Shown here: positions 1-5,344 of the stretch, piece after piece
How the letters are laid out: every line of letters starts with the position of its first letter
How positions within the stretch are numbered: the first letter of the stretch is position 1
From: Thermoprotei archaeon
Lineage (GTDB): Archaea; Thermoproteota; Thermoprotei; QMSL01; B3-G16
NCBI GenBank assembly: GCA_021158375.1
Contig: JAGGUS010000241.1
Span: 1 to 5,344 of the forward strand
Length of the DNA stretch: 5,344 nucleotides
Direction of reading: 5' to 3'
Program-made: the position numbers and the translations under genes
The notes under the pieces: generated by a model
What the model saw: the letters and a program-made list of their open reading frames with translations, nothing else
What the model was told of the DNA's origin: nothing
Database searches by the model: none

Positions 1-246
1 ACTCTTGAGAGTCAAGATCCAAGTAGCCTTAGAGTGTATTGGAGTGGAAAGACGCCCTTTAGAGTAGAAGAATTTACTGAATTTCGTGATCCTCAAAGAT
101 TAGCTCAAGAAGACCTCATAGAGGCCATTCTTCATGATAGAGCGACTAGAACCCCTATAAGTGAAGGCGCTAAGACTTTAGAGCTCACATTAGCTGCTAT
201 AAAGGCTATGGAAACGGGCAAGGCTGTATCATTACCTTTAGATTAA
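1..246 (+). CDS. Gfo/Idh/MocA-type oxidoreductase, C-terminal fragment
   Basis: The open frame is already running at base 1 (reading ACT CTT GAG...) and ends at the TAA at 244-246, so about 81 C-terminal residues are visible and the true start lies upstream of the window. The tail has the pattern typical of the C-terminal domain of Gfo/Idh/MocA dehydrogenases. A helix (RLAQEDLIEAILHDRA) precedes a 'TPISEGAKTLELTLAAIKAMETGK' type segment, and the chain ends in V-S-L-P-L, where family members usually have a Ser/Gly-Glu-x-Gly/Ala...Ala...S/E-x-G-K-x-V-x-L-P ending. In known members this domain forms the open beta-sheet that packs on the Rossmann domain and helps bind the substrate, commonly a sugar, inositol or sugar derivative. 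The nucleotide-binding domain and catalytic EKP region are outside the window, so neither substrate nor completeness can be judged. A GTG at 34 is in frame but is only an internal Val codon. Confidence 0.78.
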   Translation, partial: TLESQDPSSLRVYWSGKTPFRVEEFTEFRDPQRLAQEDLIEAILHDRATRTPISEGAKTLELTLAAIKAMETGKAVSLPLD

Positions 247-257
247 GTAGCAACCTG

Positions 258-283
258 ACTTTTTCTTTTATTATCTTTATTTT
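258..283 (+). terminator. T-rich archaeal terminator after the oxidoreductase
   Basis: A run beginning with five T's (260-264), followed by a mostly T/A tract to 283, lies 13 bases after the TAA of the oxidoreductase gene and just before the convergent guaA stop codon. Archaeal RNA polymerase terminates at such U-tracts without needing a hairpin, and I see no hairpin here. It fits termination of the plus-strand transcript only; the minus strand is A-rich at this spot, so it would not stop the guaA transcript. Confidence 0.5.
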
Positions 284-289
284 AAACTA

Positions 290-1843
290 CTAGCAAGGCT
301 CTATGGTACTTGGTGGTTTTGAAGTTATAGCATACGTAACCATGGTTACGTTCTCGAGTTCGCTTGTTATCCTTCTGCTTATTTTATCTAATATATTATA
401 AGGTATTCTTACCCAGTCAGCAGTCATGGCATCAATACTTTCCACAATACGTACTATCACTATATATCCTACTTTCCTTTCGTCTCCTACAACGCCAACC
501 CACTTATCGTCTCCTACAACAGCAAAAGCTTGCCATACCTTATCATAAAGGCCTGCCTCCTTAAGTTCTTCCTCAACTATTGCCGAGGCTTCTCTAACTA
601 TTCTTAGCTTCTCCTCATTTACTTCTCCTATTATCCTTACTGCTAATCCTGGTCCTGGAAATGGATGTCTCTTTACTATTTCATCAGGCAATCCTAAAGA
701 TCTTGCTATTTCTCGAACTTCATCTTTATAGAAGTACCTTAAGGGCTCAAGTAGTTTTAACTTCATGCTTTTTGGCAAGCCACCGACATTATGATGGCTC
801 TTTATTCTAGCTGAGCCAGCCCCAATCCTACCGCTCTCTATTACATCTGGATATATAGTGCCTTGAGCGAGCCATCTTAAATTGGGGATCTTTTTCGCCA
901 CCTCTTCGAATACCCTTATAAACTCATTCCCTATTATCTTCCTCTTTTCCTCTGGATCCGAAACGCCCTTAAGCTTATCGAGAAATCTCTTACGTGCATC
1001 TACATGTATCAAGTTTAATCCTAATCTTCTTAAAGTATTAACTACGAATTCTGGTTCACCCTTCCTGAGGAGGCCATGATCTACAAATACAGCTACTAGT
1101 CTATCTCCTATAGCCTTATGAACCAATACCGCAGTAGTTGTAGAATCGACACCACCGCTTACTGCGCATAAAACTCTCTCATCAGGTTTAACTTTCTTCT
1201 TTATTTCTTCTATGAGCTGTGGTACTAAGTCTGCTGGTTTCCATGTGGGCTTGCATTTACATACCTTAAATAGGAAGTTGCTCAATATCCTTAATCCCTT
1301 TGGCGTGTGGATAACCTCTGGGTGGAATTGTATTCCATATATGGGTAATACTTCGCTCTTAAATGCGGCAATTGGCGTGACTTCCGTACTAGCTAAGACT
1401 TTAAAGCCTTTAGGCACTTCTATTACTGAGTCCCTATGGCTCATCCATACTACTTCCCTATCATCAAGTCCTTGAAATAGGTCATCCTTATCGTATATCT
1501 TAAGTATGGCCCTTCCATACTCTCCTTTACTCTTAATTACCTTGCCGCCAAACATATACGCTATGAGTTGGTGTCCATAACATATACCTAAAATAGGTAC
1601 GCCCAAGCTAAAAATACATCTATCTACTTTTGGGGAGTTCGAGAGATAAACACTTCTAGGTCCTCCTGAAAGTATTATCCCTTTAGGATTCATTCTCTTT
1701 ATAGTTTCAACATCCGCTCTGTCGTACGGAACTATTTCTGAGTAAACATTGAGTTGCCTTACACGCCTAGCTATGAGATGCGTGTATTGTCCTCCAAAGT
1801 CTATTATTACTACTAACTCCTTTATCTTCATATACTCCTTCAT
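290..1843 (-). CDS. guaA: GMP synthase (glutamine-hydrolysing), fused two-domain form
   Basis: GuaA converts XMP, ATP and glutamine to GMP, the last step of de novo guanine nucleotide synthesis in the cytoplasm. The 517-residue chain is full length for the fused form (about 510-525 residues). Residues ~8-197 are a class I glutamine amidotransferase: GGPRS oxyanion region at 60-64, nucleophile Cys88 in GICYGH, and His174/Glu176 in FHPEV. Residues ~205-400 are the PP-loop ATP pyrophosphatase: P-loop SGGVDS at 229-234, VDHGLLR at 254-260, and PFPGPGL at 394-400. Residues ~405-517 are the XMP-binding dimerisation domain, ending in SKPPSTIE (508-515) plus an unusual Pro-Cys. All catalytic residues are present. 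Many euryarchaea carry the two halves as separate genes; here they are fused. The start is uncertain: Met1 is at 1843 and Met5 at 1831. Met5 gives a chain beginning MKIKELVVIIDFGGQ, closer to the usual family start. A TATA-like CTTTAAG centred near 1855 would place transcription start near Met5. Confidence 0.97.
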   Translation of the reverse strand: MKEYMKIKELVVIIDFGGQYTHLIARRVRQLNVYSEIVPYDRADVETIKRMNPKGIILSGGPRSVYLSNSPKVDRCIFSLGVPILGICYGHQLIAYMFGGKVIKSKGEYGRAILKIYDKDDLFQGLDDREVVWMSHRDSVIEVPKGFKVLASTEVTPIAAFKSEVLPIYGIQFHPEVIHTPKGLRILSNFLFKVCKCKPTWKPADLVPQLIEEIKKKVKPDERVLCAVSGGVDSTTTAVLVHKAIGDRLVAVFVDHGLLRKGEPEFVVNTLRRLGLNLIHVDARKRFLDKLKGVSDPEEKRKIIGNEFIRVFEEVAKKIPNLRWLAQGTIYPDVIESGRIGAGSARIKSHHNVGGLPKSMKLKLLEPLRYFYKDEVREIARSLGLPDEIVKRHPFPGPGLAVRIIGEVNEEKLRIVREASAIVEEELKEAGLYDKVWQAFAVVGDDKWVGVVGDERKVGYIVIVRIVESIDAMTADWVRIPYNILDKISRRITSELENVTMVTYAITSKPPSTIEPC

Positions 1844-1851
1844 TCTCAGTT

Positions 1852-1858
1852 CTTAAAG
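1852..1858 (-). promoter_or_regulatory. guaA: possible TATA box for guaA
   Basis: Read on the minus strand, CTTTAAG lies about 24 bases upstream of the in-frame ATG at 1831, the spacing expected if the guaA message were leaderless and began at Met5. There is no convincing BRE beside it. A more BRE/TATA-like stretch (GCGAAATTTAACTA, about 1933-1946, minus strand) lies near 100 bases upstream and is an alternative that would give a longer leader. Confidence 0.3.
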
Positions 1859-1949
1859 ATAGTCTAGTTAGCAATAAGTGTTACCATTAAGTAATATCAA
1901 GATTAGTCTATGAGGTATACTGTTTCCACTAATAGTTAAATTTCGCTAG

Positions 1950-1967
1950 CTTAATATTATATATAAG
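1950..1967 (+). promoter_or_regulatory. A/T-rich promoter core for the WrbA-like gene
   Basis: A TTAATATTATATATAAG tract lies directly before the GTG start at 1977. Its left half (about 1950-1957) is 20-27 bases upstream of the start, which would give a leaderless or nearly leaderless transcript. The later TGAT at 1970-1973 matches part of the 3' end of the archaeal 16S rRNA complement (GGAGGTGATC) at a spacing suitable for the GTG, so a very short leader is also possible. The exact box cannot be fixed by eye. Confidence 0.45.
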
Positions 1968-1976
1968 GATGATATA

Positions 1977-2465
1977 GTGTCCATCAAAATACTCATCCTC
2001 TACTATTCCAGAACTGGAAACACTGAGAAAATGGCTGAGGCCGTAGCTGAAGGTGCGAGTACGGTAGATGGTGTTAAGGTCTTAATCAAGTCAGTTCGTG
2101 AAGCAAGACTTCAAGATCTCTTAGAGGCAGATGGAATAGTTATAGGTTCTCCAACATACTATGGAACTATAGCTGGCCCACTAAAAGAATTTTTAGATCA
2201 AACGGTTAAGTATCATGGTTCTTTAGAAGGGAAAGTAGGAGGTGCATTTGCATCATGTGGTGCTAAAGGCGGTGGCGCAGAAACTGCTGTTCTCGATATA
2301 ATAAAGATAATGCTAATTCACGGAATGATAGTGCAAGGTAATCCTGAAGAACACCATTATGGTGTAATCTCCATTGGTCCTCCTGATGAAGAAACGTTAA
2401 ATGCATGTAAAGAGCTAGGACGTCGAGTTGCAGTTCTTGCAAAGAAATTGAAGAGTACCTCATAA
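1977..2465 (+). CDS. WrbA-like flavodoxin-fold protein (NAD(P)H:quinone oxidoreductase-like)
   Basis: A 162-residue single-domain flavodoxin fold, probably a cytoplasmic FMN protein. Beta1 (KILILYY) leads into the FMN phosphate loop S-R-T-G-N-T (11-16). The second flavin loop is GSPTYYGTIAGPLKEFLDQT (57-76), with the SPTYYG form and following G-P-L-K-x-F-L-D seen in WrbA-type quinone reductases rather than classical electron-carrier flavodoxins. A third loop, ASCGAKGGGAET (92-103), follows beta4 and resembles the WrbA SxxxxGGGxE region, and HGMIVQG (115-121) matches the family's later strand. WrbA proteins reduce quinones by two electrons with NAD(P)H; whether this one does is inference. The GTG start at 1977 is the only sensible one, since an in-frame TAG at 1947-1949 lies just upstream and the family begins right at beta1. 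Its 3' end overlaps the next gene on the opposite strand. Confidence 0.88.
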   Translation: MSIKILILYYSRTGNTEKMAEAVAEGASTVDGVKVLIKSVREARLQDLLEADGIVIGSPTYYGTIAGPLKEFLDQTVKYHGSLEGKVGGAFASCGAKGGGAETAVLDIIKIMLIHGMIVQGNPEEHHYGVISIGPPDEETLNACKELGRRVAVLAKKLKSTS

Positions 2466-2951
2466 CTGGCTACTTTTAATCACCTCTTTAATTCTCAATA
2501 TGTGTTCCTTCTCGAACTCTTTCTTAACTACATCGAAATTGTAAATCACTTTATATCCGAGACCTTCAAGCAATCTTCTGAACTTCTTTGAATATCCTCT
2601 ATCTAAATCTGATGTTGTGAAACATATGGTGTTTATCTTGATCCCTTTAAATTTCTCTATAATTGCCCGAATAGCCGGAACTACTGTACCATACCATATA
2701 GGAGATCCCAAAATTAATAAGTCATAATCCCTTAAGTTGATCTTGATATGTTTTATTTCCGTTCTTTTCCTAATTAGCGTATCATATATGAGTCTTGGAT
2801 TCAAGTGTAGCAGGTACTTAGCATAATCTTTTCGTTCTTTTACTTCGTGAGCGCATACCTCATTTCCATTCTCCTCTAATTTCTCCTTGATGATCTTAGC
2901 TACTCTTCTAGTTCTTCCTGTCTTCGAATAATAGACTATTAAGATTCTCAT
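2460..2951 (-). CDS. flavodoxin-domain protein (second, divergent)
   Basis: A 163-residue flavodoxin-fold protein with N-terminal MRILIVYYSKTGRT. Its phosphate loop is S-K-T-G-R-T (9-14), and its flavin-stacking loop is GSPIWYGTVVPAIRAII (82-98), in which Trp86 and Tyr87 are the likely isoalloxazine contacts. A third loop, FTTSD (111-115), follows the next strand. The protein is basic and rich in Lys/Arg, with an insertion-like helical stretch (about 41-72) between beta2 and beta3 that the WrbA-like neighbour lacks. It has no WrbA GGG loop, so it belongs to a different flavodoxin subgroup, closer in pattern to short flavodoxins and HemG-like proteins. The role is unknown: an electron carrier, or a flavin reductase serving an unseen partner. 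The ATG at 2949-2951 directly precedes beta1 and is preceded by GTGA at 2959-2956, which fits ribosome binding. It converges on and overlaps the WrbA-like gene by 6 bp. Confidence 0.83.
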   Translation of the reverse strand: MRILIVYYSKTGRTRRVAKIIKEKLEENGNEVCAHEVKERKDYAKYLLHLNPRLIYDTLIRKRTEIKHIKINLRDYDLLILGSPIWYGTVVPAIRAIIEKFKGIKINTICFTTSDLDRGYSKKFRRLLEGLGYKVIYNFDVVKKEFEKEHILRIKEVIKSSQL

Positions 2952-2997
2952 TCTCTCACTACTAATATTGACATTTGCATAAGTGAATGTTTCGTTC

Positions 2998-3012
2998 TCT
3001 TAATATTTCATC
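2998..3012 (-). promoter_or_regulatory. possible TATA box for the second flavodoxin gene
   Basis: On the minus strand, GATGAAATATTAAG lies about 50-60 bases upstream of the ATG at 2951. If used, transcription would start near 2978 and give a leader of about 27 bases that includes the GTGA ribosome-binding element at 2959-2956. It is a plausible but unremarkable A/T-rich match in an A/T-rich spacer. Confidence 0.3.
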
Positions 3013-3043
3013 TAATTTCTTACTCCGATAATGTTGCTCTATA

Positions 3044-3056
3044 GAAACTTTTATTT
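3044..3056 (+). promoter_or_regulatory. BRE/TATA promoter of the first secreted-protein gene
   Basis: GAAA (BRE, 3044-3047) is followed at once by CTTTTATTT (3048-3056), a good match to the crenarchaeal promoter core. Transcription should begin about 26 bases after the box centre, near 3078, leaving a short leader of about 15 bases that still contains the GAGGT ribosome-binding site. The 141-base spacer also has to hold the promoter of the divergent flavodoxin gene. Confidence 0.65.
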
Positions 3057-3079
3057 CTCTTACACTAGTAATACTAAAC

Positions 3080-3084
3080 GAGGT
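3080..3084 (+). promoter_or_regulatory. Shine-Dalgarno site GAGGT
   Basis: GAGGT is complementary to the CCUCC-containing 3' end of archaeal 16S rRNA and ends 8 bases before the ATG at 3093. It fixes that ATG as the start of the first secreted protein and makes this a leadered rather than leaderless message. Confidence 0.65.
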
Positions 3085-3092
3085 CACAAGAT

Positions 3093-4241
3093 ATGCGTAA
3101 ACATGGACTGTTGCTCTTTAGCCTCCTATCCATCCTAATCTTAATGACAGTACCATACGTTCCTAGTATAAAGGCACAAGAGTTGACTTATGAAGAATCG
3201 GATACTAAAGTGATAGTTCATGGTAAGAACTTCGAGGCAACTATATCGAAGTTGGGAGGTGTAGACGAATTCTATCTAGGCGGTAGCTTAGCATATAGCG
3301 GTTTTACCATTAGGGTTTATGGTCCTGGATGGTCTGGTGGCGGCTATATATCCGAAGAAGGTACACTAGTAAGCTCTAAAATTACAAAGATAGAACATGG
3401 CATAAGAATTGAGACAGTAAATCGTTGGGAAGACTTAAGCCCTATGTTCTTTGAATGGCACATCGTGACAGACGTCTATGAAGGTGGCTTAATAGTTATG
3501 AACGTTACCATAGTCACCTATGAGCAGAGCGATTATGCCGGTATGTGTTTCCAGTTTAGTGAGCCTGCTGATGTCTACATAGGTAAGCAGGTTTCAGTAT
3601 ATAGTGTTGCTGGGACGTTTACGAACACTACATTTCCGGCTGAACCAAAAATTGGCGAGAAGAAAGGTTGGGTCGTAGCTAGTGTAACTAAAGCACTTAT
3701 GGCATTAGTAAGTGGCCCCGGAGCTAACATGTTCATTGCATTTACAGAGCCCGTTGATGAAATTGAGGTAACAGATAATAGATACTGGGGAGGAAGTACT
3801 TTCAGCATAAGGTGTTGGTTCTATACTGCCGGAAAGGAACCCGGTACTAAGTGTAATATTGTAGCAATGATGTTCGCACATAACTTAGGTGCTGAGTTCA
3901 ATAGTAAAATCTTTAGTATACTTCAGGGACAGGCAAAAGCATATGACTATGTGCGTAAAGTAGAGCCGATAGCAAAAAGCACTAGCGCCTTAAAGTACAT
4001 AGAGGAGGCTAAAGCTAAGTTAAGAAGTGTAGTTCCCGTTCTTGGCTCAGGAAATGCGGATGAAGCATTAAAGCTAATAAATGATGCCGTTCAACTAGCA
4101 GGTAAGGCATATAGACTCGAGGCATGGAGAGTAGGTAGCCTCACAGTAATACTTCCACTAATTGTAGTTGTAATAATTGCGATATGGGGTATAAGGAAGT
4201 GGAGACAGGCAAGAGCAAGGGCCCTTCAGAGTACAGCATAA
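3093..4241 (+). CDS. secreted, C-terminally membrane-anchored protein of unknown family (paralogue 1)
   Basis: A 382-residue surface protein that I do not assign to a known family. Residues 1-28 form a signal peptide: basic MRKH, a hydrophobic core (6-20), then P-S-I-K-A with cleavage expected after Ala28, so the mature chain starts QELT. Residues ~30-260 are rich in beta-type alternation, Gly and aromatics, as in an extracellular beta-sandwich. The opening VIVHGKNFEATISKLGGVDEF resembles the start of galactose-mutarotase-like domains, but this is weak. The domain holds three Cys (152, 241, 254) and sequons N137-V-T and N178-T-T. An AHNLG motif (262-266) leads into a helical stalk (~270-345). 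A membrane helix (~349-367) and basic tail RKWRQARARA follow, giving an outside-N, inside-C anchor. The protein therefore sits on the cell surface, perhaps as a ligand-binding or glycan-handling protein (inference). The next gene is a diverged paralogue. Confidence 0.85.
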   Translation: MRKHGLLLFSLLSILILMTVPYVPSIKAQELTYEESDTKVIVHGKNFEATISKLGGVDEFYLGGSLAYSGFTIRVYGPGWSGGGYISEEGTLVSSKITKIEHGIRIETVNRWEDLSPMFFEWHIVTDVYEGGLIVMNVTIVTYEQSDYAGMCFQFSEPADVYIGKQVSVYSVAGTFTNTTFPAEPKIGEKKGWVVASVTKALMALVSGPGANMFIAFTEPVDEIEVTDNRYWGGSTFSIRCWFYTAGKEPGTKCNIVAMMFAHNLGAEFNSKIFSILQGQAKAYDYVRKVEPIAKSTSALKYIEEAKAKLRSVVPVLGSGNADEALKLINDAVQLAGKAYRLEAWRVGSLTVILPLIVVVIIAIWGIRKWRQARARALQSTA

Positions 4242-4259
4242 CCCAATACCCTTCATGAC

Positions 4260-4310
4260 TTTTTTACTCAAACACTTCACTTCTGTAGTTTCATATTTTT
4301 TGTATATTTT
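4260..4310 (+). terminator. T-tract terminator after the first secreted-protein gene
   Basis: A run of six T's at 4260-4265 lies about 19 bases after the TAA (4239-4241), and a second set of T-runs lies at 4295-4310. Two successive U-tracts without a hairpin fit archaeal intrinsic termination and suggest that the downstream paralogue is transcribed separately from its own promoter. Confidence 0.45.
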
Positions 4311-4341
4311 CACTCTGCTACTTCTCAAAGCGCATCTGTAC

Positions 4342-4356
4342 AAAAGCTTTTTAAAG
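4342..4356 (+). promoter_or_regulatory. TATA promoter of the second secreted-protein gene
   Basis: AAAAGCTTTTTAAAG contains a strong archaeal TATA box (TTTTTAAA, 4348-4355) preceded by an A-rich BRE-like stretch. A start of transcription about 26 bases downstream, near 4377, falls just before the GTGA site and the TTG at 4387. This placement excludes the in-frame ATG at 4363, which would lie upstream of the expected transcription start. Confidence 0.6.
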
Positions 4357-4378
4357 TTACTTATGTATATAGTATCAC

Positions 4379-4382
4379 GTGA
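4379..4382 (+). promoter_or_regulatory. Shine-Dalgarno element GTGA that selects the TTG start
   Basis: GTGA matches the central part of GGAGGTGATC, the complement of the archaeal 16S rRNA 3' end. Aligned that way, its G lies 7 bases before the TTG at 4387. The same element at the same distance precedes the ATG of the second flavodoxin gene (2959-2956, minus strand). The GTG within it is not a start codon for this gene: its frame meets TAG after 13 codons. Confidence 0.5.
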
Positions 4383-4386
4383 GACC

Positions 4387-5344
4387 TTGCGTATTAGAAA
4401 ACTACCTATCCTTATACTAGCGTTATTAGTGCTAGGACTTTGCTTACCAGCAACCTCCTTGGTAAAAGCACAGGAACTTACATGGCGAAGGGAAGGGCAC
4501 ACCATAATAGTCACTGGCCCCGACTTTGAAGTGCACTTTGTAGATTATGGAGCATTAACTGGTCTCTGGGTGGGGGGCTATCAAATATTAAGAAGTTTAT
4601 CCTTCTGTCCAAGAGGTCCCCAGAGGGAATGGGTTGGTGACAATACTTATTGGGGGGATATAATTGAAAGTACTGTTAAAGAGCTTCCTGGCGGTGCGCT
4701 TCGTGTAATCCTAAGAACACAGGTGCCCAAGGATGACGCTGAGGCAAAGCAAATGTACTTTACATTTGAGTTCGTTTACACGGTATATCCATCCGGAATG
4801 ATCATGCTCAATATGTCTACTAAAGCCTACAAGGAGTCAAGGTCTGCAAGACAGTATACTGGGATAACAATTCCCGTTCAGACGTTCGCTGGCGGAAAAG
4901 CTTACGCTGTCTACGGAGGAGCCATATCAGCGTTAGATTGCCCAGTTGAATACGAGAGAGGTGAGTTAGCTTCTGGTACCTTTAGCGCCTTCTACACAGT
5001 TTTCAAAGATATAAGCTTAGTAATAATTGCACTCGATCCTCCGTCCCTAGGATATGGTTGGTGGGACTGCCGAGACTGGGACGATCCATCGTATGGTATG
5101 TTCATAGACTGGAACTGGCCGATGCCTGCCCCTGAAGGCTTTGAGTGGCACGCGGCATTACTTATATGGGCCCATACGATGGGTAAAGCTGTTACTGAAA
5201 AGCTTGTATCGGCATTTGGCAATTTAGGTGCTGCTAAAAGTATGCTTGAAGCATTACATAAGAGGAGTCTTAGGACGCCTGGAGGTAAGAAATATTTATC
5301 AGCTGCTGAAACTGAAGTTAAGTTGGCTTATGATGCACTCAGGA
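4387..5344 (+). CDS. secreted protein of unknown family (paralogue 2), 3' end beyond window
   Basis: The frame is open from the TTG at 4387 to the window edge (319 codons, no stop). The TTG start gives a signal peptide of basic LRIRK, a hydrophobic core (7-20) and P-A-T-S-L-V-K-A, with cleavage after residue 28 and mature QELT, exactly as in the preceding gene. The mature part starts TIIVTGPDFEVHF and continues as a beta-rich, aromatic domain. It shares with paralogue 1 a sequon at aligned positions (N142-M-S versus N137-V-T), the AHxxG motif at 262-266, and a following helical region with K-Y-L/I. Overall identity is low. A segment at 223-255 is packed with Trp, Asp, Tyr and Phe (WWDCRDWDD, then DWNW and FEWH) and is absent from paralogue 1. 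It looks like a binding surface, perhaps for sugar, possibly with an acidic metal or catalytic site; this is inference. Cys74, Cys185 and Cys228 are not obviously aligned with those of paralogue 1. A stalk end and membrane anchor are expected past the window. Confidence 0.8.
   Translation, partial: MRIRKLPILILALLVLGLCLPATSLVKAQELTWRREGHTIIVTGPDFEVHFVDYGALTGLWVGGYQILRSLSFCPRGPQREWVGDNTYWGDIIESTVKELPGGALRVILRTQVPKDDAEAKQMYFTFEFVYTVYPSGMIMLNMSTKAYKESRSARQYTGITIPVQTFAGGKAYAVYGGAISALDCPVEYERGELASGTFSAFYTVFKDISLVIIALDPPSLGYGWWDCRDWDDPSYGMFIDWNWPMPAPEGFEWHAALLIWAHTMGKAVTEKLVSAFGNLGAAKSMLEALHKRSLRTPGGKKYLSAAETEVKLAYDALR

Noticed and set aside
480..520. A 14-base direct repeat (TCGTCTCCTACAAC) at 480-493 and 507-520
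   Set aside because: The copies are 27 bases apart, exactly nine codons, and encode V-V-G-D followed by D or E twice inside the conserved GuaA dimerisation domain. Both fit the family alignment, so this is coincidence or local codon bias rather than a functional repeat.
882..1475. Open frames on the plus strand within guaA (882-1079, 1212-1475)
   Set aside because: They are antisense shadows of a complete, highly conserved enzyme gene, with no family resemblance or ribosome site.
4342..4351. Palindrome AAAAGCTTTT as a possible regulator operator
   Set aside because: It overlaps the TATA box, is short, and is made mostly of A/T runs expected in a promoter core. No second copy is present in the window.
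4255..4386. N-terminal extension of the second secreted protein from ATG 4255 or ATG 4363
   Set aside because: Both lie upstream of the expected transcription start and would place extra residues before an otherwise normal signal peptide. The region also holds the terminator T-tracts of the preceding gene.
4158..4514. A 118-codon open frame on the minus strand covering the end of the first secreted gene and the start of the second
   Set aside because: It runs antisense through the membrane anchor of one gene, the promoter spacer and the signal peptide of the next. Its predicted product is low in family-like features, and the plus-strand genes explain the sequence.
1..5344. A defence, mobile-element or CRISPR system
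   Set aside because: I found no repeat-spacer pattern, transposase, integrase, nuclease, toxin-antitoxin pair or tRNA-linked attachment site. The genes are metabolic, redox and surface proteins.

Overview
The window looks like a stretch of chromosome from a thermophilic archaeon, most likely a member of the Thermoproteota (crenarchaeal lineage). The signs are archaeal BRE/TATA-type promoters close to short leaders, T-tract terminators without hairpins, heavy use of AGA/AGG for Arg and ATA for Ile, GTG and TTG starts, and a GMP synthase with archaeal character whose glutaminase and ATPase halves are fused in one chain. The species cannot be named from sequence alone. There are no RNA genes, CRISPR arrays, insertion sequences or phage genes.

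Layout from left to right. (1) Positions 1-246, plus strand: the C-terminal end of a Gfo/Idh/MocA-type NAD(P)-dependent oxidoreductase, cut by the window edge. It ends in a T-rich terminator. (2) Positions 290-1843, minus strand: complete guaA (GMP synthase), convergent with the oxidoreductase. (3) Positions 1977-2465, plus strand: a WrbA-like flavodoxin-fold protein. (4) Positions 2460-2951, minus strand: a second, more divergent flavodoxin-fold protein. The two flavodoxin genes run tail to tail and their last codons overlap by 6 bp. (5) Positions 3093-4241, plus strand: a secreted, C-terminally membrane-anchored protein of unknown family. (6) Positions 4387-5344, plus strand: the N-terminal 319 codons of a second secreted protein that starts at TTG and runs off the window. 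It is easily missed because it has no ATG at the right place and no stop in the window.

The most interesting part is the right third. Genes 5 and 6 are diverged tandem paralogues. In both, the proposed signal peptide is 28 residues long and the mature protein begins QELT. Both also share an N-glycosylation sequon at aligned positions and an AHxxG motif at the same residue number (His263). I do not recognise the family. The fold looks like a beta-rich extracellular domain followed by a helical stalk and, in gene 5, a C-terminal membrane anchor. Gene 6 has an aromatic/acidic patch absent from gene 5, which suggests a different, possibly carbohydrate, ligand.

Each gene appears to have its own promoter, so this is a set of mostly single-gene units rather than one operon. 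The rest is housekeeping (purine synthesis) and flavin redox chemistry. No functional link between those genes and the secreted pair can be shown from the sequence.
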